Assembly (NCBI GenBank): GCA_017937925.1
Contig: JAGBCQ010000015.1
Span: forward strand, 1-44,169
Direction of reading: 5' to 3'
From: Paraprevotella sp.
Lineage (GTDB): Bacteria > Bacteroidota > Bacteroidia > Bacteroidales > Bacteroidaceae
DNA length: 44,169 bases
Shown here: piece after piece, positions 32,959 through 42,053 of the stretch
Position numbering within the stretch: position 1 is the first letter of the stretch
How the letters are laid out: the number at the start of each line of letters is the position of its first letter
Translations under genes and position numbers: made by a program
Notes under the pieces: generated by a model
What the model was told of the DNA's origin: nothing
Seen by the model: only the letters and a program-made list of their open reading frames with translations
Databases searched by the model: none

Positions 32959-34491
32959 CTAAATGTTCTTTGTCAAGTGTAATTTGTGGGTAATGACATC
33001 GGGAAGTTCCTCTTCGTAATGCGTTACCATTATCAAGGTTTTGTTCTTCCTGTGGCAGAATGTAGATATGATGTCTTTAGCCAATTGCCTGTGGTAATCG
33101 TCCAATCCGTGTAAAGGTTCGTCCAAAATCAGTAGAGCTGGGTCCTTGACGAATGCGCGTGCCAACAAGCATAAGCGTTGTTCTCCGCTTGATAATGACA
33201 GAAACATACGGTCTTTAAGGGATGCGATACCAAAAAGGTCCATCCAAAACTCGCATATTGTTTTTTGTTCAGGTTTGGTACGGACATACAGTCCGATAGT
33301 GTCGTTAAGACCGCTTGCGACGATGTCAATAGCAGGGATGTCTTTCAGATAAGCGCGGTGCATCTCCGGACTAACATAACCAATGTGTTTCTTAATATCC
33401 CAAATACTTTCGCCGGTACCCCTTTTATGTCCGAACATCTCAATGTTACAAGCATAACTTTGTGGATTGTCGGCACAGATTAAACTTAACAAAGTGGATT
33501 TGCCTGCTCCGTTTTCGCCACTCAGTGCCCACTTATCGTTAAGACGGACGTCCCAATTCAAATCTTTTAGGATGGTACGTTCGCCGTATCTGATGGCTAC
33601 GTCCTTGCATCTAAGAATGTAACCACTATCGTCCGCAGCAGGTTGTTGTTCTTCCGTGTAAGCTAGTTCTATGATGCGTTGCGCTTTATCTGCATCCAGT
33701 ACGGTAGTTAAAGGTATGTTTCGTTTTAATATGTATGCTTCGCAAGTGGTCTTTTCTTCAACTTCCAAATTGCGGACAGGTATTATATGAGTGATAAAGT
33801 CGGGGATATAATCTGTCTTCGACATGATAAGGATAACTTGAAGGTCTGTTTCCGAAATCAAAGTGCGTAGTAGGGAAGATAATTGTTCGCGTGTTGCCGT
33901 ATCCAAACCGATGAATGGATTATCCATAATAAGCAAGCGTGGTGCAGAAAGCAAGGCTTTGGTTAGTTGGAACTTGCGCAGTTCGCCGCTGGATAGCGAA
34001 ATGATGTATTTATCCAGCAAAGCGGATAGATGAAACATTTTGTAAAGTTGTTCTCTCAAAACGTCCCGATAGCAATTGGCAGCAGTCCTTTCTGTTTCGT
34101 TCAATCCGTACCCGGTATTGTTTTGAGCATTTTGGTATGCCTCCTCAAGTAGTGCGCCTACGGTGGGCGTATTCTCGTCTATATCATGCTGATTCCAACG
34201 TTGTTGGTAATAATAATTGCCTTCATTGTCACCATAGGAATCTTTGAATGATATATATTTGATGTTCTCGCTTACCAACTTAAATGGTGAGGGTGTGAAG
34301 TCGTAATGCACTTCGTTAAGGAGTAGGGGATATTTCCCGATAATGATGTCTATCAATCTTGATTTTCCACTGCCGTTGTTGCCAATAATGGCGATTTGCT
34401 CTTTATCCGCAATGGAAAGATTGACAGGTTTGTTCATGCGGTAATGCGGATGTCGTGTGACACCGTTCTCTATTTCTATAACGTTGTGCAT
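32959..34491 (-). CDS. two-domain ABC ATPase, ModF-like
   Basis: 510 residues with two complete ATPase domains and no membrane helices. Domain 1: Walker A GNNGSGKSRLID (about 37-48), signature LSSGELRKFQL, Walker B LLIMDNPFIGLD with Asn instead of the catalytic Glu. Domain 2: Walker A GENGAGKSTLLSLI, signature LSSGEQRLCLLARA, Walker B LLILDEPLHGLD with the Glu present. This resembles ModF/PhnL-like soluble tandem ATPases. The Asn suggests one degenerate hydrolysis site. No permease is adjacent. It follows ruvC by 10 bases. Confidence 0.87.
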   Translation of the reverse strand: MHNVIEIENGVTRHPHYRMNKPVNLSIADKEQIAIIGNNGSGKSRLIDIIIGKYPLLLNEVHYDFTPSPFKLVSENIKYISFKDSYGDNEGNYYYQQRWNQHDIDENTPTVGALLEEAYQNAQNNTGYGLNETERTAANCYRDVLREQLYKMFHLSALLDKYIISLSSGELRKFQLTKALLSAPRLLIMDNPFIGLDTATREQLSSLLRTLISETDLQVILIMSKTDYIPDFITHIIPVRNLEVEEKTTCEAYILKRNIPLTTVLDADKAQRIIELAYTEEQQPAADDSGYILRCKDVAIRYGERTILKDLNWDVRLNDKWALSGENGAGKSTLLSLICADNPQSYACNIEMFGHKRGTGESIWDIKKHIGYVSPEMHRAYLKDIPAIDIVASGLNDTIGLYVRTKPEQKTICEFWMDLFGIASLKDRMFLSLSSGEQRLCLLARAFVKDPALLILDEPLHGLDDYHRQLAKDIISTFCHRKNKTLIMVTHYEEELPDVITHKLHLTKNI

Positions 34492-34501
34492 AATATTCTT
34501 A

Positions 34502-35080
34502 TTATATGTTACCTTTTACCTTGTCGGGGTTCTTTTTGATAAAGTCCTTCCAACCTTTGTAGGAATGTTCTGTTTCCGGACGTCCCATTTGTAGGAAATG
34601 ACAATAGGCGGCCGCCAGTCCGTCCGTAGCATCCATATATGGGAGCATATCCTCTTCGCGAATGTGAAGCATCTTTGTGAGCATTCCAGCAACTTGTTCC
34701 TTACTGGCTTGCCCATTACCTGTGATGGCCATTTTAATTTTAAGGGGAGCATATTCGGTAATAGGAATGTCACGTTGTATGGCTGCGGCTATAGCTACCC
34801 CTTGAGCACGTCCCAACTTCAGCATACTCTGTACGTTTTTTCCAAAGAAAGGGGCTTCTATTGCCATTTCGTCGGGTAGGTAGGATTCTATGAGTCCGGT
34901 GACACGTTCAAATATCCGCCCTAGTTTTAAGTAGGGACTGCCGTACTTCCTCAAGTCAATTACGCCCATTGTTTCCATGTTAGCTTTCTGACCTGAAACA
35001 CGAAGGACACCATATCCCATAATGGTTGTACCGGGGTCGATACCTAATATAATCTTCTCTGTTTTTGTATTCTTCGGCAT
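34502..35080 (-). CDS. ruvC: Holliday junction resolvase
   Basis: 192 residues, RNase H-like fold. First catalytic Asp in [15 protein letters not shown] (near residue 15), Glu in [19 protein letters not shown] (near 75) and the C-terminal acidic pair in [14 protein letters not shown] (near 150). Cuts four-way DNA junctions with RuvAB, which are not in the window. It is 3 bases after the DUF4286 gene. Confidence 0.96.
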   Translation of the reverse strand: MPKNTKTEKIILGIDPGTTIMGYGVLRVSGQKANMETMGVIDLRKYGSPYLKLGRIFERVTGLIESYLPDEMAIEAPFFGKNVQSMLKLGRAQGVAIAAAIQRDIPITEYAPLKIKMAITGNGQASKEQVAGMLTKMLHIREEDMLPYMDATDGLAAAYCHFLQMGRPETEHSYKGWKDFIKKNPDKVKGNI

Positions 35081-35083
35081 TTG

Positions 35084-35422
35084 TTATGATTCTTCAATAA
35101 CTTCCATTAAAGTAGTGAACCCCACTACATTATTGTCAAATACCTTTAGCATTTCCTGATTCAGGACGTTGCCCGTACTGCTATACCACTTATGGAGTAT
35201 GGATGAACTCTCAACTTCGAATTGTAATGAGAAACATTCACCGCTCTCGTTGCGATGTGACAAGATTCGTGTCAGTCTTGCTTTGCTAACTAAGCCACCT
35301 TCTTGTGCTTTAGGGATGAATACTTGATGAATCCAAATGATGAAGTTTTCAGCATCTTTGTCATCAACTTGATATGTCGTGTTGTAAATCAGCATAATAA
35401 TTGAATTCGGTTTCGGTCGCAA
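35084..35422 (-). CDS. DUF4286 family protein
   Basis: 112 residues, or about 104 if the second ATG (MLIYNTTYQVDD) is used, which looks like the better start. The sequence DAENFIIWIHQVFIPKA and RILSHRNESGECFSLQFEVES matches the DUF4286 family as I know it from Bacteroidetes, of ferredoxin-like shape and unknown function. It heads the ruvC operon; a TACCTTTG element lies at 35420-35427, which would place the RNA start past the first ATG and supports the shorter reading. Confidence 0.82.
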   Translation of the reverse strand: MRPKPNSIIMLIYNTTYQVDDKDAENFIIWIHQVFIPKAQEGGLVSKARLTRILSHRNESGECFSLQFEVESSSILHKWYSSTGNVLNQEMLKVFDNNVVGFTTLMEVIEES

Positions 35423-35427
35423 AGGTA
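35420..35427 (-). promoter_or_regulatory. -7 element of the DUF4286-ruvC operon
   Basis: TACCTTTG on the minus strand, exact consensus. It overlaps the outermost possible ATG of the DUF4286 gene (35422), so that ATG cannot be in the mRNA; translation should begin at an inner ATG near 35398. Confidence 0.55.
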
Positions 35428-35500
35428 CTAAAAAGGCGTGTGATGTGCTAATAAATCCTATTTTTTCGGAGAAAAGCTGTAATAATTGAAATAAAGCATT

Positions 35501-35508
35501 TAATTTTG
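35501..35508 (+). promoter_or_regulatory. -7 element of the DUF1573 gene
   Basis: TAATTTTG, exact consensus match, 24 bases before the ATG at 35533. The -33 is poor. Confidence 0.45.
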
Positions 35509-35532
35509 TAGAAATTTAAAGATATAAAGAAC

Positions 35533-35979
35533 ATGAAAAAGATTCTGGTTTTTGCCTTGGCGTGCTTGTTGAGCGTTGGCGTAACGAATGCGCAGAAAGA
35601 AACAAAAAGTGATAAGAGTGAAGTTAAGGAAGCGCAGATAGTGTTTGATAAGACGACACATGATTTCGGAACATTCTCCGAGAGCGATCCGGTAGTGTCA
35701 TGTACTTTTACGTTTACTAATGAGGGGTCAGCTCCTTTGGTTATACATCAAGCCATCGCTTCATGCGGTTGTACTGTACCTACTTATACAAGAATGCCTA
35801 TCAAGCCGGGTGAACAAGGGAAAATAGACATTACATATAACGGACACGGCAAATATCCCGGACGTTTCAAGAAAAGCATTACCGTGCGGACCAACTCCAA
35901 AGAGCCGATGGTAAGACTGTATGTGACGGGCAACATGACAGAAGCCGGTAAGGACGAGCCTGTTGCCGAGAAAGAATAA
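35533..35979 (+). CDS. DUF1573 secreted protein
   Basis: 148 residues. Signal peptide KKILVFALACLLSVGVTNAQ. The mature part carries the DUF1573 core: FDKTTHDFGTFSESDPV, CTFTFTNEGSAPLVIHQAIASCGCTVP, KPGEQGKIDITYNG and FKKSITVRTNSKEP. This is an immunoglobulin-like single domain, common and multi-copy in Bacteroidetes, of unknown function and located in periplasm or surface. The Cys-Gly-Cys pair in SCGCT is conserved in the family. It is a single-gene unit whose stop faces the UDG-family gene at 18 bases. Confidence 0.9.
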   Translation: MKKILVFALACLLSVGVTNAQKETKSDKSEVKEAQIVFDKTTHDFGTFSESDPVVSCTFTFTNEGSAPLVIHQAIASCGCTVPTYTRMPIKPGEQGKIDITYNGHGKYPGRFKKSITVRTNSKEPMVRLYVTGNMTEAGKDEPVAEKE

Positions 35980-35997
35980 AGAGGAAATAAGTAGTAT

Positions 35998-36585
35998 CTA
36001 TAACATTCCGACTTCTTCCCATAGTTTGCGGTAGAAGTCGGATTTCTTTTCTATACTCATGGGATAAGCGCGTGAAGATGATGGCATCCTATATAGACGC
36101 AGCTGTCTTCCCTCATAACAGAATTCTTGAGAACATCCGACTAGAGGTGGTGTAATGCCAAACGTGTTACACAACGTGTCAGTGGCTTTTTGTCCTGTAG
36201 TGACAATCGCCACGCATAGAGGAATTTGGCGCAACAAGTCAGGGATGTCGGTGGGGGTAACTACTTCTAAGAATTTGTCGGAGGCATTGTCTTGCAACCG
36301 GCGGACTTCCGTGGCAGTGTCGTAAAGTGCGATACCTTTTTCCTTCAAAAAACTTATAATCTCTTCTTTCTTGAAACACTTCTCAGATTCGTTGACAAAA
36401 CGCAATTTGTCTCCGAAGAACAAATGTCCCATAATCCTCCACATATCATTGATGAAATTCGGGTAATAGAAATTCATGCACCAACGCTTTTGTTGCGGTG
36501 GAAAACTGCCTAACATCAACACTTTGGCATTGGGTGGAAGAAAAGGCTTTAAAGGATGTCGTTCGGTCGGAGTAGGTTGGTTCAT
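35998..36585 (-). CDS. uracil-DNA glycosylase family protein
   Basis: 195 residues. The superfamily N-terminal motif is VLMLGSFPPQQKRW, where the water-activating region of UDG lies; FNFYYPNFINDMWRIMG-like block follows at about 40-55. The C-terminal motif MPSSSRAYPMSIEKK is the minor-groove intercalation loop region. This branch (sometimes annotated DNA-deoxyinosine glycosylase) removes damaged bases; the substrate here is not fixed. It overlaps the DUF4421 gene by 4 bases. Confidence 0.8.
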   Translation of the reverse strand: MNQPTPTERHPLKPFLPPNAKVLMLGSFPPQQKRWCMNFYYPNFINDMWRIMGHLFFGDKLRFVNESEKCFKKEEIISFLKEKGIALYDTATEVRRLQDNASDKFLEVVTPTDIPDLLRQIPLCVAIVTTGQKATDTLCNTFGITPPLVGCSQEFCYEGRQLRLYRMPSSSRAYPMSIEKKSDFYRKLWEEVGML

Positions 36586-37709
36586 CGGTATGCTTTACGT
36601 TTGTGGAAGTTCAGACCAAGATACAAGTTGATAGTACCGAAAGTATTACTGATGGTCAATTTTTTGTGACGGTAATTGTAGTTATGAACAATCATTGACA
36701 GACCGCCAAAATATTTCGTATTGTTCCAAACCAAGCCTACCCGTCCCGTTACGTCAAAACAAAAGTTTTTGAAATCAAATTTGGGCATATCCTCGTTGTC
36801 GATAGTTGCCATTTTAGTAACATTCGTGTCTGTTATCTTATAGCCTAAAGCCGGAGTGACGGAAACACAAAGCAACCAGTTCTTTTTGAACACCCAATTA
36901 TAAGCATATCCACAACTCAAACTGAAGTTATGGTATTTCAGTTTGTTAATTCTGAAATCCTGACTAAGCTCAGTATCCGAATTGTCTGTAAGTTCCTTGG
37001 GTAAGGCTGCGTAGTCGAATTCCAATTCATGCTGTGTATATGAGAAACCGGCTTTCCACGTTCCACAGCTCTTCCTTTGTACCGTACTTTGCGCAAAAGC
37101 GGCAGGGTAAGAGAATCTTCTATGATTGAAGATGTAGTATGCGTTAATTCCCATAACATTCACATTGATACCTTCAAAGGTTTCTCCTTCTACCTCTTTG
37201 GCTTTTTCACTCACACCACTGACCTTACGCAGTCGAAAATCGTTACCTGTTCTGCGGTATATCAAGTCGCATCCTAACATAGAGCTATACAGACTGAGTT
37301 CAAATTCAGTTTTTTGTGACTTTTGTCCTTCGCCTAATGATGACAGTTCGAAGGTATAGCCTAAGAATATCCACCGCCAACCAAAGTAAGGTCCTATCTT
37401 AACAGTGGGTTTAGGTGAGAATGATAATCTCTGTCCTAATTCACGACTATGCAGGGTGTAAGTCTCAAAGCTATTCGTGTTTTGAAGCATGAACGCCCAA
37501 TTATATTTATTAGGAGTAATGAAAGTCGTGTCGATATTGTCAAATTCCTTAATGAAGCGTTTGATGAAATTATCTTTCTTTGGTTTCTGCACATTCGTGG
37601 CGCTACTATCCGCCATATTTATAGAGGAAACAGTCAGTTCAGTCTGTGCGTTCAAACTCGTTGTGCAGCATAAACAAAACAAAAGTATAAAACGACTAAG
37701 GAGTTTCAT
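36582..37709 (-). CDS. DUF4421 outer-membrane-like protein
   Basis: 375 residues. Signal peptide ending SLNAQTEL. The rest is strand-rich with alternating aromatic residues (FSPKPTVKIGPYFGWRWIFLGYTFEL, and near the end GRVGLVWNNTKYFGGLSMIVHNYNYR) like an outer-membrane beta barrel, and I recognise it as DUF4421. Function unknown. It lies 1 base after the Gfo/Idh/MocA stop and overlaps the UDG gene, so all three are one transcript. Confidence 0.82.
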   Translation of the reverse strand: MKLLSRFILLFCLCCTTSLNAQTELTVSSINMADSSATNVQKPKKDNFIKRFIKEFDNIDTTFITPNKYNWAFMLQNTNSFETYTLHSRELGQRLSFSPKPTVKIGPYFGWRWIFLGYTFELSSLGEGQKSQKTEFELSLYSSMLGCDLIYRRTGNDFRLRKVSGVSEKAKEVEGETFEGINVNVMGINAYYIFNHRRFSYPAAFAQSTVQRKSCGTWKAGFSYTQHELEFDYAALPKELTDNSDTELSQDFRINKLKYHNFSLSCGYAYNWVFKKNWLLCVSVTPALGYKITDTNVTKMATIDNEDMPKFDFKNFCFDVTGRVGLVWNNTKYFGGLSMIVHNYNYRHKKLTISNTFGTINLYLGLNFHKRKAYR

Positions 37710-37710
37710 A

Positions 37711-38700
37711 TTAAAGTTTGCCTAATATTTGATCCATAACCCAGTTGACAGATGTTGCGCTAACGCTGTCGCAAGTGCAGACCGATTTTTTTTGCAGATG
37801 CTCTACGACATTTTTTATCAGTGGCAACTGAACGTGAGGCGGATTCTGTACCAATATTTCTTCGCGACCACGCTCAGTGTGGAGTGCAATAGGTTCGTAT
37901 GTGAATACAGAAAAGCAGATTTGACCTTTATCGCCGATAATCTCTATGCGGTCTGTCTTGGCAGATTCATGGGCTACGAAGCACCATGAACCGGAACCTG
38001 GCAATCCATCCGGAAATTGGAAACTGGCGCTGACACTATCTTCTGTGGCATAAAGACCTCCGCGATTGGTACAATAACCCTGTGCTTTGATGATAGGACC
38101 GAAAAATTCTTCGAGCAAATCAATCTGATGGGGAGCCAAGTCGTAAAAGTACCCTCCACCGGCGATGTCACGTTGTACGCGCCACGGCAGTTCGTTGCTG
38201 TTATAGTCAAGGTCGCGAGGCGGTACGGCAAAGCGTATCTGTACGTTAATGACACGACCGATAGCCCCTTGCTGTATGAGCTCTTTGACTTTAAGGAAGT
38301 AGGGTAGGCTTCGGCGATAGTATGCCACGAAACATGGTACACCGGTTTGTTGTGACACTCTGTTGATACGAGCGCAATCCTCATAACTTGCGGCGAGAGG
38401 TTTTTCTACGTACACCGGTTTGCCGGCTTTCATGGCCATGATAGCAAAAGTAGCGTGTGACGATGGCGGAGTGGCGATATATACAGCGTTCACGTCAGGG
38501 TCGTTAATCAACTCTTGTGCGTCCGTGTACCATTTTTTTATGTTGTGTCGTTCGGCATACGAGCGTGCTTTCTCTTTGTTACGACTCATGACCGCCTCGA
38601 TTTGAGAGCCACTGACCAAATTGAAAGCAGGACCGCTTTTCTTTTCGGTCACTTCACCGCAACCGATGAATCCCCATTTGATGACTTGTTCTGCACTCAT
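37711..38700 (-). CDS. Gfo/Idh/MocA family oxidoreductase
   Basis: 329 residues. NAD(P)-binding Rossmann start KWGFIGCGEVTEKKSGPAF, then VYIATPPSSH, EKPLAAS with the catalytic Lys (near 98) and APHQIDLLEEFFGP with the His near 183. Acts on a sugar or cyclitol; the substrate cannot be predicted. Promoter element TACTTTTG at 38726-38733. Confidence 0.93.
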   Translation of the reverse strand: MSAEQVIKWGFIGCGEVTEKKSGPAFNLVSGSQIEAVMSRNKEKARSYAERHNIKKWYTDAQELINDPDVNAVYIATPPSSHATFAIMAMKAGKPVYVEKPLAASYEDCARINRVSQQTGVPCFVAYYRRSLPYFLKVKELIQQGAIGRVINVQIRFAVPPRDLDYNSNELPWRVQRDIAGGGYFYDLAPHQIDLLEEFFGPIIKAQGYCTNRGGLYATEDSVSASFQFPDGLPGSGSWCFVAHESAKTDRIEIIGDKGQICFSVFTYEPIALHTERGREEILVQNPPHVQLPLIKNVVEHLQKKSVCTCDSVSATSVNWVMDQILGKL

Positions 38701-38725
38701 GCTTGTTATAATAAGATTCGTGACA

Positions 38726-38733
38726 CAAAAGTA
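38726..38733 (-). promoter_or_regulatory. -7 element of the Gfo/Idh/MocA operon
   Basis: TACTTTTG on the minus strand, exact consensus, 25 bases before the start codon. Confidence 0.5.
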
Positions 38734-38786
38734 ACAAAAAAAATACTAAATGTCTTGTTTTATGCCAAAGAGAACAGAAAAAGTGG

Positions 38787-38794
38787 TATTTTTG
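38787..38794 (+). promoter_or_regulatory. -7 element of the membrane protein gene
   Basis: TATTTTTG, exact consensus, 29 bases before the ATG at 38824; back to back with the divergent Gfo/Idh/MocA promoter. Confidence 0.5.
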
Positions 38795-38823
38795 CGTTGC
38801 TAACAATGATAATTCAATAAAGT

Positions 38824-39756
38824 ATGAGTGAACAGAAGTCCAATAAAACAGATATGGTAATATATAAGGTACGTACTTACCTGAGTTGTATGAATCAAGG
38901 TATAAAGTTACCGACACGTCACATTCTTGATTTGTCAAAGTACCTTATACCGTCGTTGTTGTGTAGTGCGTTTTTTGCCGTAGTAGTGTTGCTATTGTCA
39001 TATCTTTATCCGTTGCCCTTTTCACCCAAAGCACAGTTTGATTTCAACCTGACAAATATAATTCTTGCGGTGGTGTTCGTGACTTTAATGTTTGTTTTGT
39101 GTGAGGGTTGTTTCTTATCGCAATTGTTTCATGTGGTCTCCAAGTATGCCGAAGCCGGCAAATGGCAATCATTCACATGGAAGCAGTCAATGACTGAATG
39201 GCGTCGTTTCTATCCGAGAGTACTTTTATTCCTTGCGGTTGGTGTTTTGGTAACGGCATTGGTCAGTGTCCCGTTAATAGTTTGGTTGGGATTTGCCAAT
39301 ATTTGGGTTTACGTTCTGATCTTCGTTTGGTTTGTATTTGTGCTGATACCTTATACAATGGTAGGATGGGATTACTCACTTTCACACGACCGCAGTTTTT
39401 CCGGTAGTCTATTACGGATTAAGGAAGGTTATCGTTATTTTGGTTCTTATTCAGCTGTATGGTTGGTATGTGGACTGTTAACGCTTGCTATGTCATGTGT
39501 CGTGTGGTTGCCTTCCGTTATTCTTCTGTATGCTCAGCGTGCTTCAATGATGGGCGAATTTATGGGCGATGTGTCCGACCTACCTGGCATTTTGATTCCC
39601 CTTCTATTCTTACTTACAATGGTTTCTGCCCTTGTTGGTAAGTTGTTCTCGTGCTTGTTGTTCTTCCCCCTTACTTATTTGTATGGTTCTATAGTCACAA
39701 GGTGCAAGGAGGAAGCGAAATATGAGGAGGAAGAAAAAGGACTGACTGCGATTTAG
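38824..39756 (+). CDS. multi-pass membrane protein of unknown function
   Basis: 310 residues, about six membrane helices: 46-66, 80-100, 138-160, 165-182, 215-238 and 262-290 by hydrophobicity. The polar N-terminus (MSEQKSNKTDM) and acidic-basic C-terminus (RCKEEAKYEEEEKGL) are both cytosolic if six helices are right. No family is recognised. The repeated helix-pair look resembles integral membrane proteins of the YesL/DUF975 kind, a loose impression only. It ends 6 bases before a convergent small gene, leaving almost no room for a terminator. Confidence 0.8.
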   Translation: MSEQKSNKTDMVIYKVRTYLSCMNQGIKLPTRHILDLSKYLIPSLLCSAFFAVVVLLLSYLYPLPFSPKAQFDFNLTNIILAVVFVTLMFVLCEGCFLSQLFHVVSKYAEAGKWQSFTWKQSMTEWRRFYPRVLLFLAVGVLVTALVSVPLIVWLGFANIWVYVLIFVWFVFVLIPYTMVGWDYSLSHDRSFSGSLLRIKEGYRYFGSYSAVWLVCGLLTLAMSCVVWLPSVILLYAQRASMMGEFMGDVSDLPGILIPLLFLLTMVSALVGKLFSCLLFFPLTYLYGSIVTRCKEEAKYEEEEKGLTAI

Positions 39757-39762
39757 TGAGTT

Positions 39763-40017
39763 CTACTCGTCAAAAAGATGCTCGTAACAGTCCAAAAGTT
39801 GCGTGCTGACCTCCCAAATGTATTCATTCTCACTTCGACTCAGTTCGATAAGACCTTTATAGGCTTTTTCGGCTATGGCGATGTGGGATTCATCCTTGTT
39901 CGGTTGTTGCGCAATATACTCAAGCACTTCTCTATAAATGCTCAATGCCTCTTGATCGGAAAGTGTTTCCGCATATTCAAGTCTGCAGAAACACTCTTTT
40001 ATCTTATGCTCTTCCAT
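39763..40017 (-). CDS. small conserved-looking helical protein
   Basis: 84 residues, acidic and helical (IKECFCRLEYAETLSDQEAL, then YKGLIELSRSENEYIWEVS). The helix pattern resembles a couple of TPR-like hairpins but is too short to name. A TATCTTTG element lies 22 bases before the start (40040-40047), which supports a real gene. Function unknown. Confidence 0.6.
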   Translation of the reverse strand: MEEHKIKECFCRLEYAETLSDQEALSIYREVLEYIAQQPNKDESHIAIAEKAYKGLIELSRSENEYIWEVSTQLLDCYEHLFDE

Positions 40018-40039
40018 TGATATGAATGTTCTTACGAGG

Positions 40040-40047
40040 CAAAGATA
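40040..40047 (-). promoter_or_regulatory. -7 element of the small helical protein gene
   Basis: TATCTTTG on the minus strand, exact consensus, 22 bases before the ATG. Confidence 0.5.
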
Positions 40048-40087
40048 CTTCCATTAGTTCAAATAAACTATTTTTTGATGAAGATGA

Positions 40088-40543
40088 TTACATGTTTTTG
40101 ATGTAAAAATCATATAACGTTAAGTTCTTACATCTAAAATCCAACCATTGAAGATGTCCCCAAAAGATGAAGTATATCCAACTTGCTACCAGAAGTATTA
40201 TAAGCGCAGGCGATTTGTATTTATATGCTGCAATAGTAAGAATAATGCTGTAAATCCAAAAAATGGGCGACATGATGACATTTAGAGTTCCCCTGACATC
40301 AATGAAGAAAATAAATAACTCTGTCCAAAAGAACCCTGATATTATGAAGAAAGCAATTTCAAAACTATGTCCGATGAACTTCCTTAACATGATATAGGTC
40401 AACCCAATGTATAATAGTGCGCATAAAATGGTATTAAAACCAAAAGACAACATGTTGAGAGGGGCCATCGCCCAAAATATGAGTGATGAGCATAAGAAGA
40501 TTCTGATACCATCAATAACTTCAAAATTAGTTTTTCTTTTCAT
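40088..40543 (-). CDS. small multi-pass membrane protein, end of the regulator locus
   Basis: 151 residues with four or five membrane helices (about 15-32, 34-54, 62-82, 90-107, 111-130) and a C-terminal segment FWGHLQWLDFRC ahead of a short tail. No family recognised. It lies 166 bases after the TPR-HTH regulator on the same strand and has its own promoter (40583-40614). One copy of the AAATGCGAA element (40701-40711) overlaps the regulator stop codon upstream. It may belong to the same regulon; base composition is as AT-rich as the rest of the locus. Confidence 0.75.
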   Translation of the reverse strand: MKRKTNFEVIDGIRIFLCSSLIFWAMAPLNMLSFGFNTILCALLYIGLTYIMLRKFIGHSFEIAFFIISGFFWTELFIFFIDVRGTLNVIMSPIFWIYSIILTIAAYKYKSPALIILLVASWIYFIFWGHLQWLDFRCKNLTLYDFYIKNM

Positions 40544-40582
40544 AAGCGTACATTTAAATGTTTATAAATAATGATTTCACTG

Positions 40583-40614
40583 CAAAGTAAGTACATGATG
40601 TCAATGCAAACAAA
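40583..40614 (-). promoter_or_regulatory. promoter of the small membrane protein gene
   Basis: Minus strand: TTTG at 40611-40614, 20 bases, TTACTTTG at 40583-40590 (one mismatch to TAnnTTTG). Confidence 0.5.
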
Positions 40615-40700
40615 TTTTTTTGTTCTCATTTAAAGACGCTGGTATTTGTTCTAAGTGATTGTTTTATAGTGGGATATATAAGATGTTTCTGTTCTCTTAT

Positions 40701-40711
40701 ATTCGCATTTT
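40701..40711 (-). promoter_or_regulatory. AAATGCGAA element, copy 1
   Basis: AAAATGCGAAT on the minus strand, directly at the regulator stop codon. About 87 bases upstream of the next gene's -33, so the spacing differs from that of the two promoter-linked copies. Confidence 0.5.
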
Positions 40712-42053
40712 AATTTTCTTCCTTCGTAAGAATGTTGCTAAATTCATCCAAATACTCTAATTCCTCTTTAAGTCTTTTCTTTCGGGAAGACACGGAGTTG
40801 TTCTGAACGCACATCATTAGGGCGATGTCGGACGTGCGAACATCCAAACAGAATAAACAAATGTATGTTGCTTTGATAAGTTCGAGTTCAGTTGTCGCTT
40901 TTTCAATATGTAGCTTATTATATAATTTAGGAAAGCATAAACTGATTTCTTTTAAGAAAGAGGTTATATTTTCTCGATTTGTCAATAGACTCTTATAGTC
41001 ATCCTGATTTAGCTTATTGTGATTGCTTTTAGTCGGAATGAATCTTCCTATTTTCATTTCATGGAATTGGACGTTTCTTAATTCAATGCTCGTTTGAGTT
41101 ATTTGTGCTTGAATTTCAATGTTTCGATGTTTTAGGTAATTGATTTTATCTTTTAAGTTGTTGATTGCATTTGCCTTTTGGTTGAGTAGCTTTTTGTGTT
41201 TAAGTTTATTATATTTAAGTCTCTTACTGAACGTGATATATAAAAAACCGGAGAGTAGTAATACAATGGTAAAACAAGCAATGATGATATACGTTTGTGA
41301 GTATTTCAAATCATTTAGATACTCTTGCTCTTTAGATAACCATATTGTTTGGGCATGACGTGAATGTACTTCTAACCTCTCGTTCCATATACTATCTTGT
41401 AACAGAAAATATTCTTGAAGGATTGAGTTGTTTGTAGGGTGGCATAATGCAAGCAGTTTTAAGGCTTCACTTTTGAATATGATATTGTCTTGTTGGGATA
41501 TCTGTCGGAGTGTTGAAATCGTCTCAGTAGTTAGAACTTTGTTTTGTTCTAACTCATGGTGAGCTTGGGCGATGGTAAATTCCTCATACCAGCCATCAGT
41601 ATACTCATTATCTGCCCATTGGTGCTTTAGTGCAATTCCTTTGGCTTTTGTGGCTATGTTGAGTGCTTCCTCATAATCTCTTTTATATATGGCAATTGTT
41701 GTAAGATTGCGGTATGCTTGATACAGAACAGAGTCTAACTCATGTCGTTTTGCAATAACCAATAACTCGTTAAAATCATTTTTGGCATCATCGTAATAAT
41801 TCATTTTAAGCCATAATTTGCCACTATTTAAAAAGGCAGTTGTGTAATTCTCTACACTATCTTCGTAATATTGAGCAGAGGTTATCATACTACTATAAAT
41901 AATGAGTGCTTCACTCCATCTTTCTTCTTTTTCTAGGAATAGAGCATCCTCAATATACCATTTAGGTAATAAATCTCTTTCCTCATCTTGCTCACAAGCA
42001 AAAAAGAGAGGTATAAGAACAACGAGAAGTAATAGTTTTATGCAGTTTTTCAT
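40710..42053 (-). CDS. membrane-spanning TPR one-component regulator with HTH
   Basis: 447 residues. A lipoprotein-like signal IPLFFAC (Cys20), then a TPR-like helical domain (about 35-235), one membrane helix TYIIIACFTIVLLLSGFLY (254-272), a basic stretch and a coiled coil (278-330), and a C-terminal helix-turn-helix (about 390-432: TYICLFCLDVRTSDIALMM and NNSVSSRKKRLKEEL). Periplasmic sensing by TPRs with direct DNA binding in the cytosol is the layout of a Bacteroidetes family of TPR-containing regulators; I know the layout, not a target. It overlaps the upstream membrane-protein stop by 4 bases. The AAATGCGAA elements in the locus are natural candidates for its binding sites (inference). 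Confidence 0.82.
   Translation of the reverse strand: MKNCIKLLLLVVLIPLFFACEQDEERDLLPKWYIEDALFLEKEERWSEALIIYSSMITSAQYYEDSVENYTTAFLNSGKLWLKMNYYDDAKNDFNELLVIAKRHELDSVLYQAYRNLTTIAIYKRDYEEALNIATKAKGIALKHQWADNEYTDGWYEEFTIAQAHHELEQNKVLTTETISTLRQISQQDNIIFKSEALKLLALCHPTNNSILQEYFLLQDSIWNERLEVHSRHAQTIWLSKEQEYLNDLKYSQTYIIIACFTIVLLLSGFLYITFSKRLKYNKLKHKKLLNQKANAINNLKDKINYLKHRNIEIQAQITQTSIELRNVQFHEMKIGRFIPTKSNHNKLNQDDYKSLLTNRENITSFLKEISLCFPKLYNKLHIEKATTELELIKATYICLFCLDVRTSDIALMMCVQNNSVSSRKKRLKEELEYLDEFSNILTKEEN

Noticed and set aside
40546-40635. 29-codon ORF on the minus strand directly overlapping the start of the 151-residue membrane protein (ATGA-type junction)
   Set aside because: The -7 element of that gene lies inside the ORF, so the ORF would not be in the main transcript; no leader or domain feature.
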